The notes: generated by a model from the letters alone, not told the origin. A stretch of 64,000 bases of DNA from Metallyticus violacea (GCA_030762175.1 CM060833.1:166585001-166649000); one strand, 5' to 3'; counted from the first letter of the stretch, positions 35,366 to 47,613 are shown. Made by a program: numbers and translations.

Positions 35366-36469
35366 AACACAAATGGACTGACTATCCATATCAGAAATAA
35401 ACTTTTTTCCCCCCAAATGTTCTTAAAGATTAAAAGACCAGAAGAAAATTGTGATACCCACATTTCACATAAATAAATATAACGATCAATATTTCAACAC
35501 ACGATAACTACATCAGGAAACTGAGCGAAGTAAATTAATTAATCGTCTTTGAGCTCTACCCAAAACTGGCAACTTCCCTAGCTATAGTAATAACTAAGAA
35601 ACCGGTTATGTTTTTTGTAACTCCCGACTGTTTTTTACTGTAATACTCCACTGGTTCTTGCTATAACAATCAATTATGCAAAAAACGTTATTCATATTTC
35701 AAACAAACCACTCGAAGCATGAAAACAGATATCAAGTTTTGAGTTTCCAGTGCCCATAAGCTGGATACACATGCATAATTGGAATCTCATAATTATAATA
35801 ATTAGAAGCGAGTATAGTCCGGTCTTAAAATGCAAGTACGCGTTGCAAGCAGTGTATTGAAAGCTTCGAGTGTATTTGTCTAGCTGGTTGCTGATGGCGT
35901 GTAGTCATTTCACGATTATACATGTGTTTCGTAGTTTATAGATTCTCGCAAATCTATATTTAAAATGATTAATAATATAAAACATAGGAGTACCTATAGA
36001 ATTATAGCTGAAAGATATGTTTACATTCTGTCTTCAGCACTTCCCAAAAAATTAAAGATACAAAACCAATTGCATCTTAGCCAAGCTTTCTAAAATGGCA
36101 CTAATGCAGAACCTTAATAATATCAACCCTGTTAAATATCTAGGTTTCTGTTATCAACGTATTAAATTAGGGTCACCAATTTATTTTAGCCGTCGGCATT
36201 TTGTGTCTTACGAATCAACCATAGCAGAAAGGAGGGAGGGATAAGACGAAACTTCCCTCTCTGTAACCACAACCGTAGATCCAAGGTAATTACTAAGCCC
36301 CGGATTTGAAGTTTCTAAATTAAAAAAAAAAAAGAATTTTTGAGTTCTTACATCTTTCGTCAGGAAACTGTAAGGCAACATCGGCTCTTACTGTAACTCC
36401 TGTGCTTGTTGTAAACTACTTTATTAATGAAAGATGAAATATGACACCTACTGACCACCATATGTTCCG
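35366..36469. other. AT-rich intron DNA
   Basis: Nothing recognised. Confidence 0.45.
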
Positions 36470-38440
36470 TATTCTAGAAATTTGGATTCTTTGCCGAAAC
36501 AGCCTTCAATATCTTAGCAACGGATACCCCAACTGATCTAAGAGCCATTTTGTCCTTCAAGCCTTGGATTACTTGAAGCGCTTTCGTCATTGGCAGAGTT
36601 GCCCCATCCGCTTTTTGATTGAAACTGAAGGGGGAAATGAGTCTTTATGTACGAGGGTAGGTCCATAAGTTTCCGGCCTCATTCATAAAATCCTTCACAA
36701 AATCCTATCTGGTGTCATACATTACCTGTTAAGTAAATAATTGCAGCTGTAACTGTGTTCAATTGATCAGATATAGTTGCATAAAGAAGGCTGTGTGTAG
36801 AAGAGTGTGACATGTTCAAAATGGAGTTTCGAGCTGTTATTAAGTTCTTCACAAAAGAAGGAACTTATTCCAAATGAAATTAAACAGCGATTGGACGGCA
36901 TATATGGGGAAGCATCCCCCTCATATTCTACCGTAAAAGAATGGGCTGAACTTTTTCGAATGGGTCGAAAAAGCATTGAAGACGAAGAGCGTGCAGGTCG
37001 GTCCTTGGAGGTGCTCACTCCTGAAAACATCGCTCTTGTGGAAGAAGAAATTATGGAAGACGGGCGGTTCAAAGTTACAGAAATAGCAGCAAAGTTGGGC
37101 TTTTCTAAAACAACAGTCCTTCGGTTTATTTATAAACATTTAAACATGAATAAGCTTGTGCAAGATGGGTACCTTGACTTCTTTCCTCAGTCCAAAAGCA
37201 GCAACGAGTCATTTTTGGAACTCTGCCGTGGCAACCAGAGAGAAGTCAGCAAATCATTGTTACAGGAGATGAAACTATGGTCCTGTACTATGATCCCTTG
37301 TCCAAAATTGAATCAATGGAGGAGAGTACTATGCTGGCCTACTGCACAGACTACGTGCTTTCATCAAAGAAAAAAGACGAGGAAATCTGAGTGGTGGTGT
37401 GTGTCTTCTTCACAACAACGCGCCTGTGCATACAACTCTTGTTGCAAAGGAAGCTGTGAATAAATGTGGCTTCAAGGAGGTCGACTATCCACCCTACAGC
37501 CCAGATATAGCTCCCAGTGACTATTTACTCTTCTAGAAACTCAAGGACTTTCGAGGAAAGAAATTTAAGTGTGATGAAGAAGCGATAGATGCTGTTTAAG
37601 CCCATTTTGCAGACAAGACTTCTGACTATTTGGGGGGGGAGGGTTGGAATGTTAATTCAAAGATGTGAGAAGTGTATTGCAAATAAGGGTAACTATATTG
37701 AAAGGTGAAATAAAGTTTATGTCTTTATCATATCTAGTAAATGGTTAGGCCGGAAACTTATGGACCTACTCTCGTATGCCAACTTCTGTACAACAGAGTT
37801 TGAGTGCAGCGCTTTCTTTCCATTTATAGCTGAGACAGCCTTGTGTTTGTCCAGTGCTCTAATTTTCTGCTTAATATGTTGGAATTTTAAGCCAGGTCGC
37901 TATAGGTTGTGGAGGGAGCCGCGTTGCTGGGAGCTTCTCCCTGAAGAGGACTCGTTTCGGTATTTTCAAAAAGAAATTATTTCGGTGACTGTGCAATCTA
38001 CTTCCGATATTCTTCCGCTACTTTGTAGAGCCCATGAGCTAGAAGGGTGACATGGAGCATTGGAGGGTGGAAAGCTTTCAAACATTCGCGCGCTTTTAGC
38101 ATGTAAGTTGCAGCACTGTCTATCACCAACGACTGCAATTTACCCTCTTGTTCTGCATCTGGTCAGGGGACTTTTAATAGGCTCTTTGCATAGAATGACC
38201 TGGGTATATTGTGACCTTGCCCACAATGCATCTGTTGTTCAATCTGCACTTAACAAGATGAAATGGTCAGCAATTTCTGTGGTATCTCTTTATACAGCTG
38301 AGGCATGTAATTCTTTAAGTAGACTCATATTTTCTCATTGCAGAATTCTCCTAAAAGTTTTTCAGGATTTGGCTCTGGACAACATGCATTATAACGGCAG
38401 CGAGAGCTTCACATAGACGCGGGTTCGAATCCTGTGTGCA
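36470..38440 (-). pseudogene. hAT-type transposase relic, split by a mariner
   Basis: Minus-strand reading across about 1 kb, excluding the mariner at 36650-37776, shows a decayed hAT-like transposase. At 38300-38040: L-L-S-A-D-stop-T-T-D-A-L (hAT S-x-D-E-T-T-D type), then V-V-G-D-S-A-A-T-Y-M-L-K-A, L-H-V-T-L-L-A-H-G-L and V-A-E-E-Y-R. At 37985-37890: R-V-L-F-R-E-K-L-P, then L-P-P-Q-P-I-A-T-W-L. After the mariner: K-A-L-Q-V-I-Q-G-L-K-D-K-M-A-L and A-K-N-P-N-F. The order matches the hAT-derived proteins related to CGGBP1-type elements. Stops and frameshifts make it non-functional. The open frames on + (37760-38050 and 38060-38416) are shadows. Confidence 0.65.
36650..37776 (+). mobile_element. 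Mariner (D34D) copy 4, internally deleted
   Basis: TA is duplicated at both ends (36650-36651 and 37775-37776). Left TIR acgagggtaggtccataagt, right end ggaaacttatggacctactc. It is 1,127 bp. Transposase text runs from E-F-R-A-V-I-K-F-F-T through the HTH to near the first Asp, then jumps at 37320 (caatgga|ggagagtac) to the second half. About 145 bp between the first and second Asp is missing. The last catalytic block (Y-S-P-D-I-A-P-S-D) remains. Intact ends make it a possible non-autonomous substrate. Confidence 0.95.
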
Positions 38441-39245
38441 ATTTGAAACTTAAGACACTCTGCTTACTGTTCTTCCTTTCAAATTGGTCAAATGATTCGT
38501 CTACTTCTGAACCTGCAGCACGTGGGAGCGTTTTCTGCTGGTACCTACGAATAAAATATCCCCCGAAAGATACTCTGATAATATTATGGAATGCCATCAA
38601 AGGAAGAAACATATTTTAGTTTATTTTAGGTATTTTTGAAAAAATGTAAATACCATAAAGGAACCATGTTTCTCAAATGCCTTACAATCTATAGGGTGTT
38701 TCAAAATTTGGCCGTTAAAATTTGGAATTGCATAAATAAAAACTTTAAAACCCTTCTGCCCGCCACATTTCAGTGCAAAACATCGTTGTGATTAAACTGG
38801 GCGATCTTACAGCAGGGAATTCAGGTAATTAGTTACATGAAAACTAATTAGTGAATTTAATAAAGAAAGAATTAATAATACAGGCTTTTATTTGACCGAA
38901 AAATACAGAAAAACACATCAGTGTTAAATTACCAAGATTACTTTACTGCATTTAAAACAGTAAAGTAAGATGTCCGTTGACCTGCAGACAAAGAGGGTAA
39001 CTTTATACTCTGCCATACCCTCTCAAAGGCGCCAGAATTTCAACTGCTGCACTGACTATGCGTGCTACAAAATCTTCGGAATCAACAAGGGTTTCACAAA
39101 CTACTGACTCCACACAGAAGGACGAGGTCAGGAGAACGCAGGTGCCAAGCAACGGGTCACCTCCAGCTATCTAGCGATAATCGAATGAGTTACTTCAGTC
39201 TCAAAATAAGCTGCTACCCCTTCTTTGACTGAAATCCAACATGAA
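38441..39245. other. Intron DNA, nothing recognised
   Basis: A B-box-like cgggttcgaatcctgtg lies at about 38419 without a tRNA-like fold around it. Confidence 0.4.
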
Positions 39246-39512
39246 TGTGTTTAACGCCCGTTTTTACTACTGAGGTACCACAGGCGGTGGACACTGTTGA
39301 TACATGAAATGAAATGATATATTGGAAAAGGATTTTTTTTTTAAGGAAGGAAGCGTTCCAGGCCTAAGTTTAGGGTACCTCCTGGGCATTTGCCAGTTAT
39401 GAGGACTGAGGAAAATTTGGAAAAAAAAACTCTGCCAGGGAGGACGGTCCTGGTGGGATTTGAACCCCAGACCTAGTCCGCGTCTTAACGACCTCGGACA
39501 CCCGTGGCGGTA
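39246..39512 (-). mobile_element. SINE B, minus
   Basis: From gtgtttaacgcccgttttta to ggacacccgtggcggt, about 267 bp. Two simple-repeat runs are present (T9 and A9). The anticodon-arm part of the head is shortened. Confidence 0.92.
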
Positions 39513-40646
39513 CTTCAATTTTAAAAAAAGATAATAACAGTAATAATGATAGTTGATTATAATGCTATTTGAACGTTTAAATATGTGGTTGTATATGAAT
39601 GAACACTAGTGAGAAAGTGACACAAATGAAAAGAATAAACATTAAAGTTAATCTTGTCTTAACGTTACACTACATGGTCAGTCCGTGTCTTTATTTCTGA
39701 AGGCACTTTCGCGTTCTAATTCACAATAACTTTTGTCGAGTTGTACAGGTTGCATTTTATATGACGTCACCCACAACGATGTTTGCTTTACTTGGAGCAG
39801 CTACGAGGCTTTAATAGTTTAGTTATCAATCTTGCCCCGGGTACTTAGGTTTGCGCTAATTTTGTCTAGTTTTTCCTTTTGTAGCACGTTTCCATTCTAG
39901 TTTTTTATTTTACACTGAGTCAGTTAATATAATTTTAACAATATTTGGACTGTAGTTCTGGAAGGAGCGAATGATAGGAAGGTTTTGGATAAAGCCCACG
40001 CGAGAATTAGCAGGCCAATCATAATTAAGTACCTGCAACGACTATGAATATTACGTATATTGTTTCGGAGCTAACAGGCAGCCCGCAACATAGTTGTGTG
40101 ATATGAGTTGCATATATACAATTTTCCAGGCGTTAATACCGATAGAGTTCGAGCTTGGCACAGCTCAGCTACGAACAAAGGGATGCCAGGTGTAGGGAAA
40201 TAGCCCAAAACATCACAGCAGGACGCATACGCCAACAACAGCACCGTTCGTACGAACGAAATAATGAATTTTATGATTAAACTAGCCCAACAGTATAACT
40301 ACCCATTCATCTCCTTTTAACCATTTAACCCCTCCCTACAGTCACTGGCAAGCCCCCAGGGCCTCGGCCATGTGGGCTGCCAGTAAATCACTCTATGCGG
40401 CTCCCAGCCATCGGCTGGAGCACTAGCAGAACCGCGACTAACGGGGGTGCTCATGCGGAACCCCATTACACTTCTTCCCGCCACTTCCTCACCTTATCTT
40501 ACCCGAACAACCCTAAAAAAAAAAAAATAAATAAATAGAGTTCGTCGCTTTTTGAACTGTGCCATGGTACTGTATAACCAACGGTAGTGATGAAGCTGTA
40601 GCAGTGCATCCATAAAATATAAAAATGATTCCATCCTTAGGCTGTG
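39513..40646. other. Intron DNA, possible repeat 3' end
   Basis: The GC-rich piece 40325-40515 (cactggcaagcccccagggc .. ggctgccag, then cttatcttacccgaac) ends in an A-rich tract aaaaaaaaaaaaataaataa. It looks like the 3' end of a retroelement on +. There is no second copy in the window, so the call is weak. Confidence 0.3.
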
Positions 40647-41334
40647 TACAGAGGGTGCCAAAAATGTATACACACTTGAAGTAAAGGAAAAAAAAAAAAA
40701 AAACTGTGTTAATATCAAAAACTGAATTCACACAAACCGAAAATGATGAGCATTAATTCTTAGAGACTTTTAGAGTTACAACAGTTACTCTCGGCGTCAA
40801 TACACTTCTGAGTACGTTGTACTTCTGATTGAGCAACGTTTGCGAAAGTGTCCCTAGCGATCGCAGCACATACCGTTTCAATTTCTTCCCGAAATGCTGT
40901 CAGTGTAACTGGTTTTCTACTGTATACGGTACCATGAGTCTCAAAGTTGTCTCGAACATGTGCAATTGTTACTCGCGTTGGTTCTGTTTTGTACACACGT
41001 CTCCATTACCTTTGAACTTCAGCAACATTCTTAGTTTTCTAATATCACTTCAAAATTGCTTTCCGCTGTTCAAACAATAATTTGGCTCCATTTTGTTGTA
41101 GCAACGCTATCATGACGTAATTAGAGTCACATGTTTACAGAACACCATACGATAAACTTCGCTTCATTTGTTCATTGTTCATTTACCTGTCACGTAGAAA
41201 CGCTATCATAATGTGAGTCACATCTGTTTACAGAACATCATACTACACATTACTCTTGTTTTTCAGTCCTACTTTGAAATATATTAAATAGATATCTACT
41301 CTGATAGTGTGTAAACATTTTGGTACCCTCGGTA
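40647..41334 (-). mobile_element. Tc1/mariner-like element G, internally deleted
   Basis: 688 bp with TA at both ends and matching TIRs: left tacagagggtgccaaaaatg, right tttggtaccctcggta. On the minus strand, transposase text starts M-E-P (about 41090). An N-terminal part (T-R-V-T-I-A-H-V-R-D-N-F-E-T-H-G-T-V) is fused to a C-terminal part (F-R-E-E-I-E-T-V-C-A-A-I to R-T-Q-K-C-I-D-A). The catalytic DDE core is missing between them. The 5' non-coding part contains the same duplicated unit (attatgatagcgttgctac type) as 27266-27565. Confidence 0.82.
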
Positions 41335-42335
41335 TACAGCGGGTTTCTAAAAAGTAATTAATGAGATCAGGACATTTTCTGAATGGAATTTTAGCTTTTA
41401 TTTGAAAGATAACTTTTTTTTGTTCAAAAACATTTTACGTTAATCATTATGGTATGTTCTCGAGAATGGAGGCAAATAATGATTGTGGTGCTCCGAGACA
41501 ATGATGAAAAAGAAAATGATAATAATATGGTAGTAATTCGAAGATTTTAAAACTTTCTGGTATAAGGAATCTAATGATAACATAGTGTAATTCAATGAGA
41601 ACGTGAAACACTTTGCGAACAATTAGCTTGGTTGGTGTTGCGAGCGTGCCAGCACTTTGGGTTTATTCGTTTAATAAGGATGTGTTCATAAAATAAGATA
41701 TAGCGCAGTCATGAATCAAAATTAATGTCTTTTATGCTTCAGAACCTCCGAAGACCTAAATGAAAAACCAAAGCATTCGTTTACGAAAAGAAAAAAAATT
41801 ACCTACTTAAAGGACTAGTAAAATTTAATGCATTATAATATAAAGAAGGATCATCCACATTTTGTACATTTTTGGGGAAATAATATAAGGGTACAATTTA
41901 TTTTTGTAAAGGTATGTCGTCGAAATAATTTACTTTTCAATGATCTGGTCGCTATAAATAAGTTACTACTTAAATTTGTGCGTGTATAGAATGTTTTATA
42001 TAATTTTAACTGCACATATTTAAATGCATTTCAATACATTTCCATGAATATGCTATTTCACCATATTTCAACGATGCGTTTGAGTCAGCTATCTGCCCGC
42101 CACGCATGCTGACCACAATAGTCGGCAGCACAATCGAATCCCGGGCATTATGGATTCTCAATATTTCTCTTCTATATCATATTTCAGGCATCAAGTCAGT
42201 TGGTGTTTTTCATGCACTACATAGGAATCACTTTTAATATACAAGCTACTTTATTATTGTATATAAAGTAAAATATTGTATGTATTAAATTCAGTTTGTT
42301 AAAGAGACTTGAAGAGAAAAGATTTGTGTTTTTCA
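41335..42335. other. AT-rich intron DNA
   Basis: Nothing recognised. Confidence 0.5.
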
Positions 42336-42617
42336 TGTCATTTGTTTTAATTACGGACGCTCTTTAACATCTCAGGTCATCAGCATCCCATTCAATTCAG
42401 GGCGTGAAACTGCCGACAAATTTTGCTCAGAGGTCTCTTCTTTCAGACTTGAGGTTCTTTTTCGTGCCGTAAATGTACGACACGGGACCAAAGGCTTTAC
42501 TTCCCTTCCGAAGGAAGCCATACTTAAGATTTTTACGCCGGAAAAAATCCACCGGGTTTGAACCGCGATCTTGGGTTTAGGAGGCAAGTATGGTAACCAC
42601 TACACCACCAGGACCCA
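42336..42617 (-). mobile_element. SINE A, minus
   Basis: A near-complete reverse copy. The head is lacking a few bases around ccaccgggtttgaaccgcg but the A-box side (ggtaaccactacaccaccag) is intact. aagatttatgt lies right of the head and aagatttgtgt left of the tail (about 42320), a likely target duplication with one mismatch. Confidence 0.9.
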
Positions 42618-43548
42618 CAAGATTTATGTGAGAACAGAATCTGAGAAGCCACGTGTAGATAATTTGTAGAGAAATTTCCTAGTGTTTTGGTTTCAAATAG
42701 AGATACTGTAAGAAAAGTTGTTAGGTTTAGAGAAAATATGACCAATAAATGGTGGAACTTCTAACCAAAAGTGACTTGTTCTAACTGAGGAAAAGCTTAT
42801 TAGCATTGGAGAAACATTAAAACGTTCTCCAAAGGAATATCTATGTCTTATACCTCAGGAAATAGGCGTTTCAAAGAGTTCACCGTTTAAAGCTACTAAA
42901 TTGCTAAAATTGAAACCTTACATAGTGCCTTTAGTGTAAAAATATCATCCACTTGACGACGTACGTTATTTGACTTTCTGTAAATGGATTGGCAGGATAA
43001 CTTTCTCTTCATTGTCTCGTTTACATGGTTGTATTTGTTCCCGAAATAACAGGCATGAGAGACAGAAAATTCACGAAATTTCCTTGCATAACGGGCACAT
43101 GGTATGTGGTGTGCTGTAACTGCAAAGTGAACAACAGGACCGATATTTCTTTCTAATCATTGTAAATACAGAGAGGTGCCGCACGCAAAAACCCGCACAG
43201 TTTTTTTTAAAACAATTATTATCAAATACTGAGGATATTTTAACACGATTCTGTCACAGTTTGTACTGACGGATTTTTTTTTTTTTTTTTTTTTTTTTTG
43301 CATACTCTAATTGGAGTTTTTCATTTACAGAAACATTTCCAGAGGGTTAAGAAATCTCATCGTGTGCGACTAGAATAGAAATAATAGAAATTATAGATGA
43401 ACTGGTATAATGTAAGATTAGAACTTTGAAGGTAGATTCAAAAAATGTAAAACTACCATAGAATCCATTACAACATAAACATAAGACAGTAATAAAAGTT
43501 GTACAAGGCAGTTTTACAAATCGAAAAGGCCAGGATTGGGTCGGAGTG
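42618..43548. other. AT-rich intron DNA
   Basis: A T run lies at about 43268-43299. No gene recognised. Confidence 0.5.
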
Positions 43549-44453
43549 TAAAAGATGTGATCAAAAACTAACGGCAATTTTTTTATTTCGCGAACTTCAT
43601 GAATTCGATGTTCAATTTTTTTTCAGCTTGTTGGTACACATGTTTGTGACCAATGTTGGCGTGTTAAGTTGTTTTGAATGTTTAGTTCATTGTTGACAGT
43701 CGAAAAGGCTAGACGTGTTTTAGTGTGCTCCGCGATTTTTTACTTACGAAAAAGGTGGATCGAAGAATTTGTATTAAATTTTGCTTAAAAATGGAATAAA
43801 GTGCAACAAAGTATTCCAAATGTTAACTGTGGCTTTTGGTGAAACTAGTATGAGCAAGACAAGAGCTTACGAGTGGTACAGACGTTTCAAAGAGGGCCGT
43901 GAAGATGTTGAAGATGACTACCGTCCTAGCACATCAATAGCCGCCGACACCGTCGAAGATGTGAAGAAAATGATTCTGGAAAATCGCCGAATCACTATCA
44001 GATAATGTCGGTATATCATTTGGTTCATGCCAAGCAATTTTTTTTTTTTTTGTGTGTTTTGGGCATGAGACGTGTGGCAACAAAGTTTGTTCAGAGATTT
44101 CTGCTGACACCTCGCTGCTTGTTCGTGATTTTTTAGCAAAAAACAAAACCGCAATGTTGCCTCAGTCACCATACTCGCCGGACATAGTCCCCTATGACTT
44201 CTTTTTAATCCCGAGGCCGAAGAAAACTATGAAAGGACGGGTTTGCCACCATTGATGAGGTAAAAACACAATCGCTGAAGGGCATACCGAAAAGTGAGTT
44301 CCAGAAGTGCTTCCAGCATAGGAAAAAGCGCTGGCACAAGTGAATTATATCCGGAGGGGATTACTTAGAAGGGGGAAGAATTTATGTTGATGAATAAATA
44401 AAGATTCTTTAAGAAAAACGAATATTGCCGTTATTTTTTGATCACACATCGTA
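43549..44453 (+). mobile_element. Third mariner family, internally deleted, TIRs intact
   Basis: 905 bp between TA dinucleotides. The ends match as inverted repeats: taaaagatgtgatcaaaaac at left and, reversed, tacgatgtgtgatcaaaaaa at right. The N-terminal frame 43781-44005 has M-S-K-T-R-A-Y-E-W-Y-R-R-F-K-E-G-R-E-D-V (mariner HTH region) and stops at 44003. The C-terminal part has S-P-Y-S-P-D-I-V-P-Y-D-F-F (44165-44205) and ends in the (G)DYLEG-like tail. The middle with the first catalytic Asp is gone; the junction lies at the T run at 44040-44051. Confidence 0.9.
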
Positions 44454-45751
44454 TGCGGAAGATTGCTGATTGAGACGAACGGTGCAATATAACTTCAGAA
44501 AACTGTAATTGAGAGCATGTTTCGACAGTGCGGGACAAAACAGATTAAAGTTGACGTCATTATATGTATTAATTATTGGCTTGCTTGAGACTCGGTTGGT
44601 CAGTTCTTCCTGGAAGTTTTTACACCGTCTAAAGTTAGAGTAAGAGATATTTGTGTCTTCCGTGTACAATTGACACCAAATCTACTTACGGTTCATAATT
44701 AACAATGCCTAAATACAATAAACATTAGTTAGAACACAAACGAATTTATTCCCTCATCATAAGAGCAACTACATTTGAAACTGCAAGCATTTGTTCGACT
44801 TCCAAAGAATCGTGGGATGGTAATGCTAGGAGAATGTCTGATATGTGCAACACAGACTATTAACATGAATAATAAGACAGCGATCTGCTTGCAAGATGTC
44901 AGAAACAGTTGCCACGTTATTGATGAATGTGGACTTGTTCACTTTGCGTGAAGAGGTGACAGCCGAGGGAAGACTGGAAGTCCGCCGTGACGGTGACAGC
45001 TTTTCAATTACGGTTCTTGAGTGATGGTGACTCGGGTGTTGCAAGCCATCAATCTCGCATGTCCGGTATTGTTCTGAGGTTGGCAACAACACTCATAATA
45101 ACGCAAAAAAAAAAAAAAAAAATACTACATTAGATCTTACTTGGTGCAGAGCTGTTGAATATTTATGATTTGTCGGTTTTTTACAGTAAAATTTAAGCAT
45201 ACCCAACACTGCTTGAGCCAACAAGTTAAAACAAAATCGGGATGACCTCTTTGGATATATCCGTGGACTATGAGTTCAAAAATCTAACACAAAATAGTCT
45301 ATATTGAAAATGAGAAAAAAACTAATTTATTTAATATAATACTTATATGTAATCTTGTTAACAAAAGCTATCGAAGCTCTGTTAGAAAAACGCAAGTGAG
45401 GCAATTATTAGCATGACCTCCACTTCCAAGACGACTAGATCATCTATAATTATATAATGTAGGAAGTTAGTAACACAGGGGTTAAATTTCTTGAATTTTT
45501 ATGCACTACAAATTCATAATATATAGATTAAAGTTTTGAATACATTCATCGCGCGGAAGAGCAGAGAGGTAGGCTAAGCTCGCCCATATCTTATTAGGTT
45601 ATCGTTTAGAGCTCTCTCCGAATTGGGTGGTCGAAACCACGAAAGGGTATAAACATTCAAGATATTTGTTTAATATCTAATGAGCAACATTATAAGCAAT
45701 ATAAGCAAAGAGAAGTATTCTTTTAAGAAGCACCATATCGGTTATAAGAAT
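44454..45751. other. Intron DNA, nothing recognised
   Basis: Short frames on the minus strand at 44442-44669 and 44826-45092 have no motif. An A run occurs at 45105-45121. Confidence 0.45.
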
Positions 45752-46050
45752 AAGGTGCGGCCAAACTTTCAGACACGTTCCCCACACGTAGAAGAAGAAA
45801 ATATGTTATATGGACATTGGCCCGAAAATGCTTTATTTCTATGTTAGAGCTCGTTTTCTACGACTCTTCATAGTACATTATCATGGGAAACACACAGGAG
45901 CAAACCGTACCAGTTACCACATGAAACTCTTTCTTACATGAAATGTTCAAAGTGTCCTTCGCTAGCATTAATACATGCATCAGTCGCATTGAGTCCCGGA
46001 TGCGCTGATGTATTCCTGGAGAACTGAGCTAACACTACAGAGATGTTCTG
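45752..46050 (-). pseudogene. Tc1/mariner-like transposase C-terminal relic
   Basis: Minus-strand reading at about 46015-45948 gives A-C-I-N-A-S-E-G-H-F-E-H-F-M-stop, the C-I-x-A-x-G-G-H-F-E-H tail common to many arthropod Tc1/mariner-related transposases. A 3'UTR-like stretch follows and ends near ggtgcggccaaactttcaga, a candidate terminal repeat. The rest of the element is missing; another relic replaces it at 46085. Confidence 0.6.
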
Positions 46051-46084
46051 AAAACTCTGCAAGGGCATAACACAATGAAAAGTC

Positions 46085-46442
46085 ATATCTCCGTACAACT
46101 ACTGGATGCTGCACAACGATAATGCACGACCGCAGATCGGAAATGTTGTTGCTGAATATCCCACAAAAAGGCGTGTCCCTCATCCTTCCTACAGACTAAA
46201 TTTAGCCCTGTTTGACTTTTGTCTTTTCCCCAAATTGAAGAAATACATTTTGCCTAAAAAGAGTAGGCGATTCTGAAGCATGTGACAGAAAACGGTTTCC
46301 AACGTGCCTTTACTGGCAGAAACGATGGGACAGATTTATTGCATCCAATGGGGACTATTTTGTGAAATATCATCAAAATTACGAGTTGATTAAAAATTAT
46401 TTAAAAAAGACCTTGATCATTTCTTATGGAACAGCCCTCATA
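46085..46442 (+). pseudogene. Mariner-type relic, second family
   Basis: The + strand reads Y-W-M-L-H-N-D-N-A-R-P-Q-I-G-N-V-V-A-E-Y (second catalytic Asp in N-D-N-A-R-P), then L-N-L-A-L-F-D-F-C-L-F-P-K-L-K-K (third Asp). A-S-N-G-D-Y-F-like text lies near 46350. The end cttatggaacagccctcata is a probable TIR. It is the same family as 19421-20010, and the 5' part is missing. Confidence 0.7.
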
Positions 46443-46634
46443 CCTTCCTGTGGTAATGTCATTTGATATTTTGTTGAACAACTTAAACTTAGAACCCAAA
46501 GCGTCTTTTAATTTCAGCAGTTCAGCCAGAAGGTAAGCTACTGTCATAATACTCATAATTTATTCTGTTTACTTCAGGAACCTACAGATGCAAGTTCTAT
46601 TCACGTAGTAATTGCATCTTGATTTATTGATTTT

Positions 46635-46842
46635 ACTTTATTTAAGGACGCTCTTTAACATCTCAGGCCATCAGCGTCCATTCTTTTAAGGGTGTGAAAC
46701 GGCCGAAAAATTTTGCTCAGAGGCCTCTTCTTTCATGATTGAGGTTCTTTTTCGTGCCACGGGACCGACGGCTTCACTTCCCTTCCGACGGAAGCCATAC
46801 TTAGAATTCATCGGTCCTGGCCGGGTTCGAACCCGCGATCGA
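46635..46842 (-). mobile_element. SINE A, minus, head-truncated
   Basis: Runs from atttaaggacgctctttaac to ccgggttcgaacccgcgatc. The A-box half is lost, replaced by an A-rich purine stretch. About 16 bp are deleted around cgtgccacgggaccgacgg. Confidence 0.88.
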
Positions 46843-47613
46843 AAAAATTAGTAAAAAAAAAAACAACACAAAACGGATATCAGAGGAGAAATAAAATAAA
46901 AACGAGGAAAAAAATAAGGAAGAGAACAAAAAGAAACTAAAGAAAAAATAACAATGAATTGGAAGACCATTATACGACAAGCAAACTAGAGAGACAAAAA
47001 GGGAGAACGAGACGAAGGGAAACATCCTAGTCTGATAAATAATGCAGAGAATGAAAAATGTACGCCTGTAAGTTAGAAAGATAATAGAAAGTAAAATTTA
47101 AAAAGAGCAAGAAAAACGTGAGAAGGAAAGACCGCAGGCAAAACGCGGCTAATGCCATAATTTGGTTTCGCGAAATTTGAGACCGTGAGCTGAAATCCTG
47201 CTAAAGAACGGTAATAACTCGGTCGTGGTTGTACTTAACTGTAATAACAGCCCCATTTGTGAGCAACGCGTAATAAATTATTCATGCGGCAGTACAGGCT
47301 AATAAATAATTGCCGATGTAAAGTAACCCATTATAAATTTTACTGCAGCACAATAAAGAAAAGGTAATTTTATGGCACATTTTTCAATCGACTTTCTGTA
47401 TAAACAAGCTCCCAAACGGGTGCAAAATATGGACGTTACGTCATGATAGCCCATAATCCAGTAGTTTTTTTTTTATATTAAAGGCTTCATTCTCATTACA
47501 GAGGTGAATTTCAAAAAGTTGCCGTTTCAGCATAGATTTCTGACACTCAGAACTGTTAGTTTGAGCGCGAAATGGGCCATTTTTCAGATAAAGGCATCTC
47601 ATTTCTCTAGGTA
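46843..47613. other. Purine-rich, then ordinary intron DNA
   Basis: 46845-47150 is purine-rich on + (aggaagagaacaaaaagaaa style). No gene or shared repeat seen. Confidence 0.45.

Noticed and set aside
38060..38416. 118-codon open frame on +
   Set aside because: The opposite strand carries the hAT-like transposase text in the right order, so this frame is its shadow.
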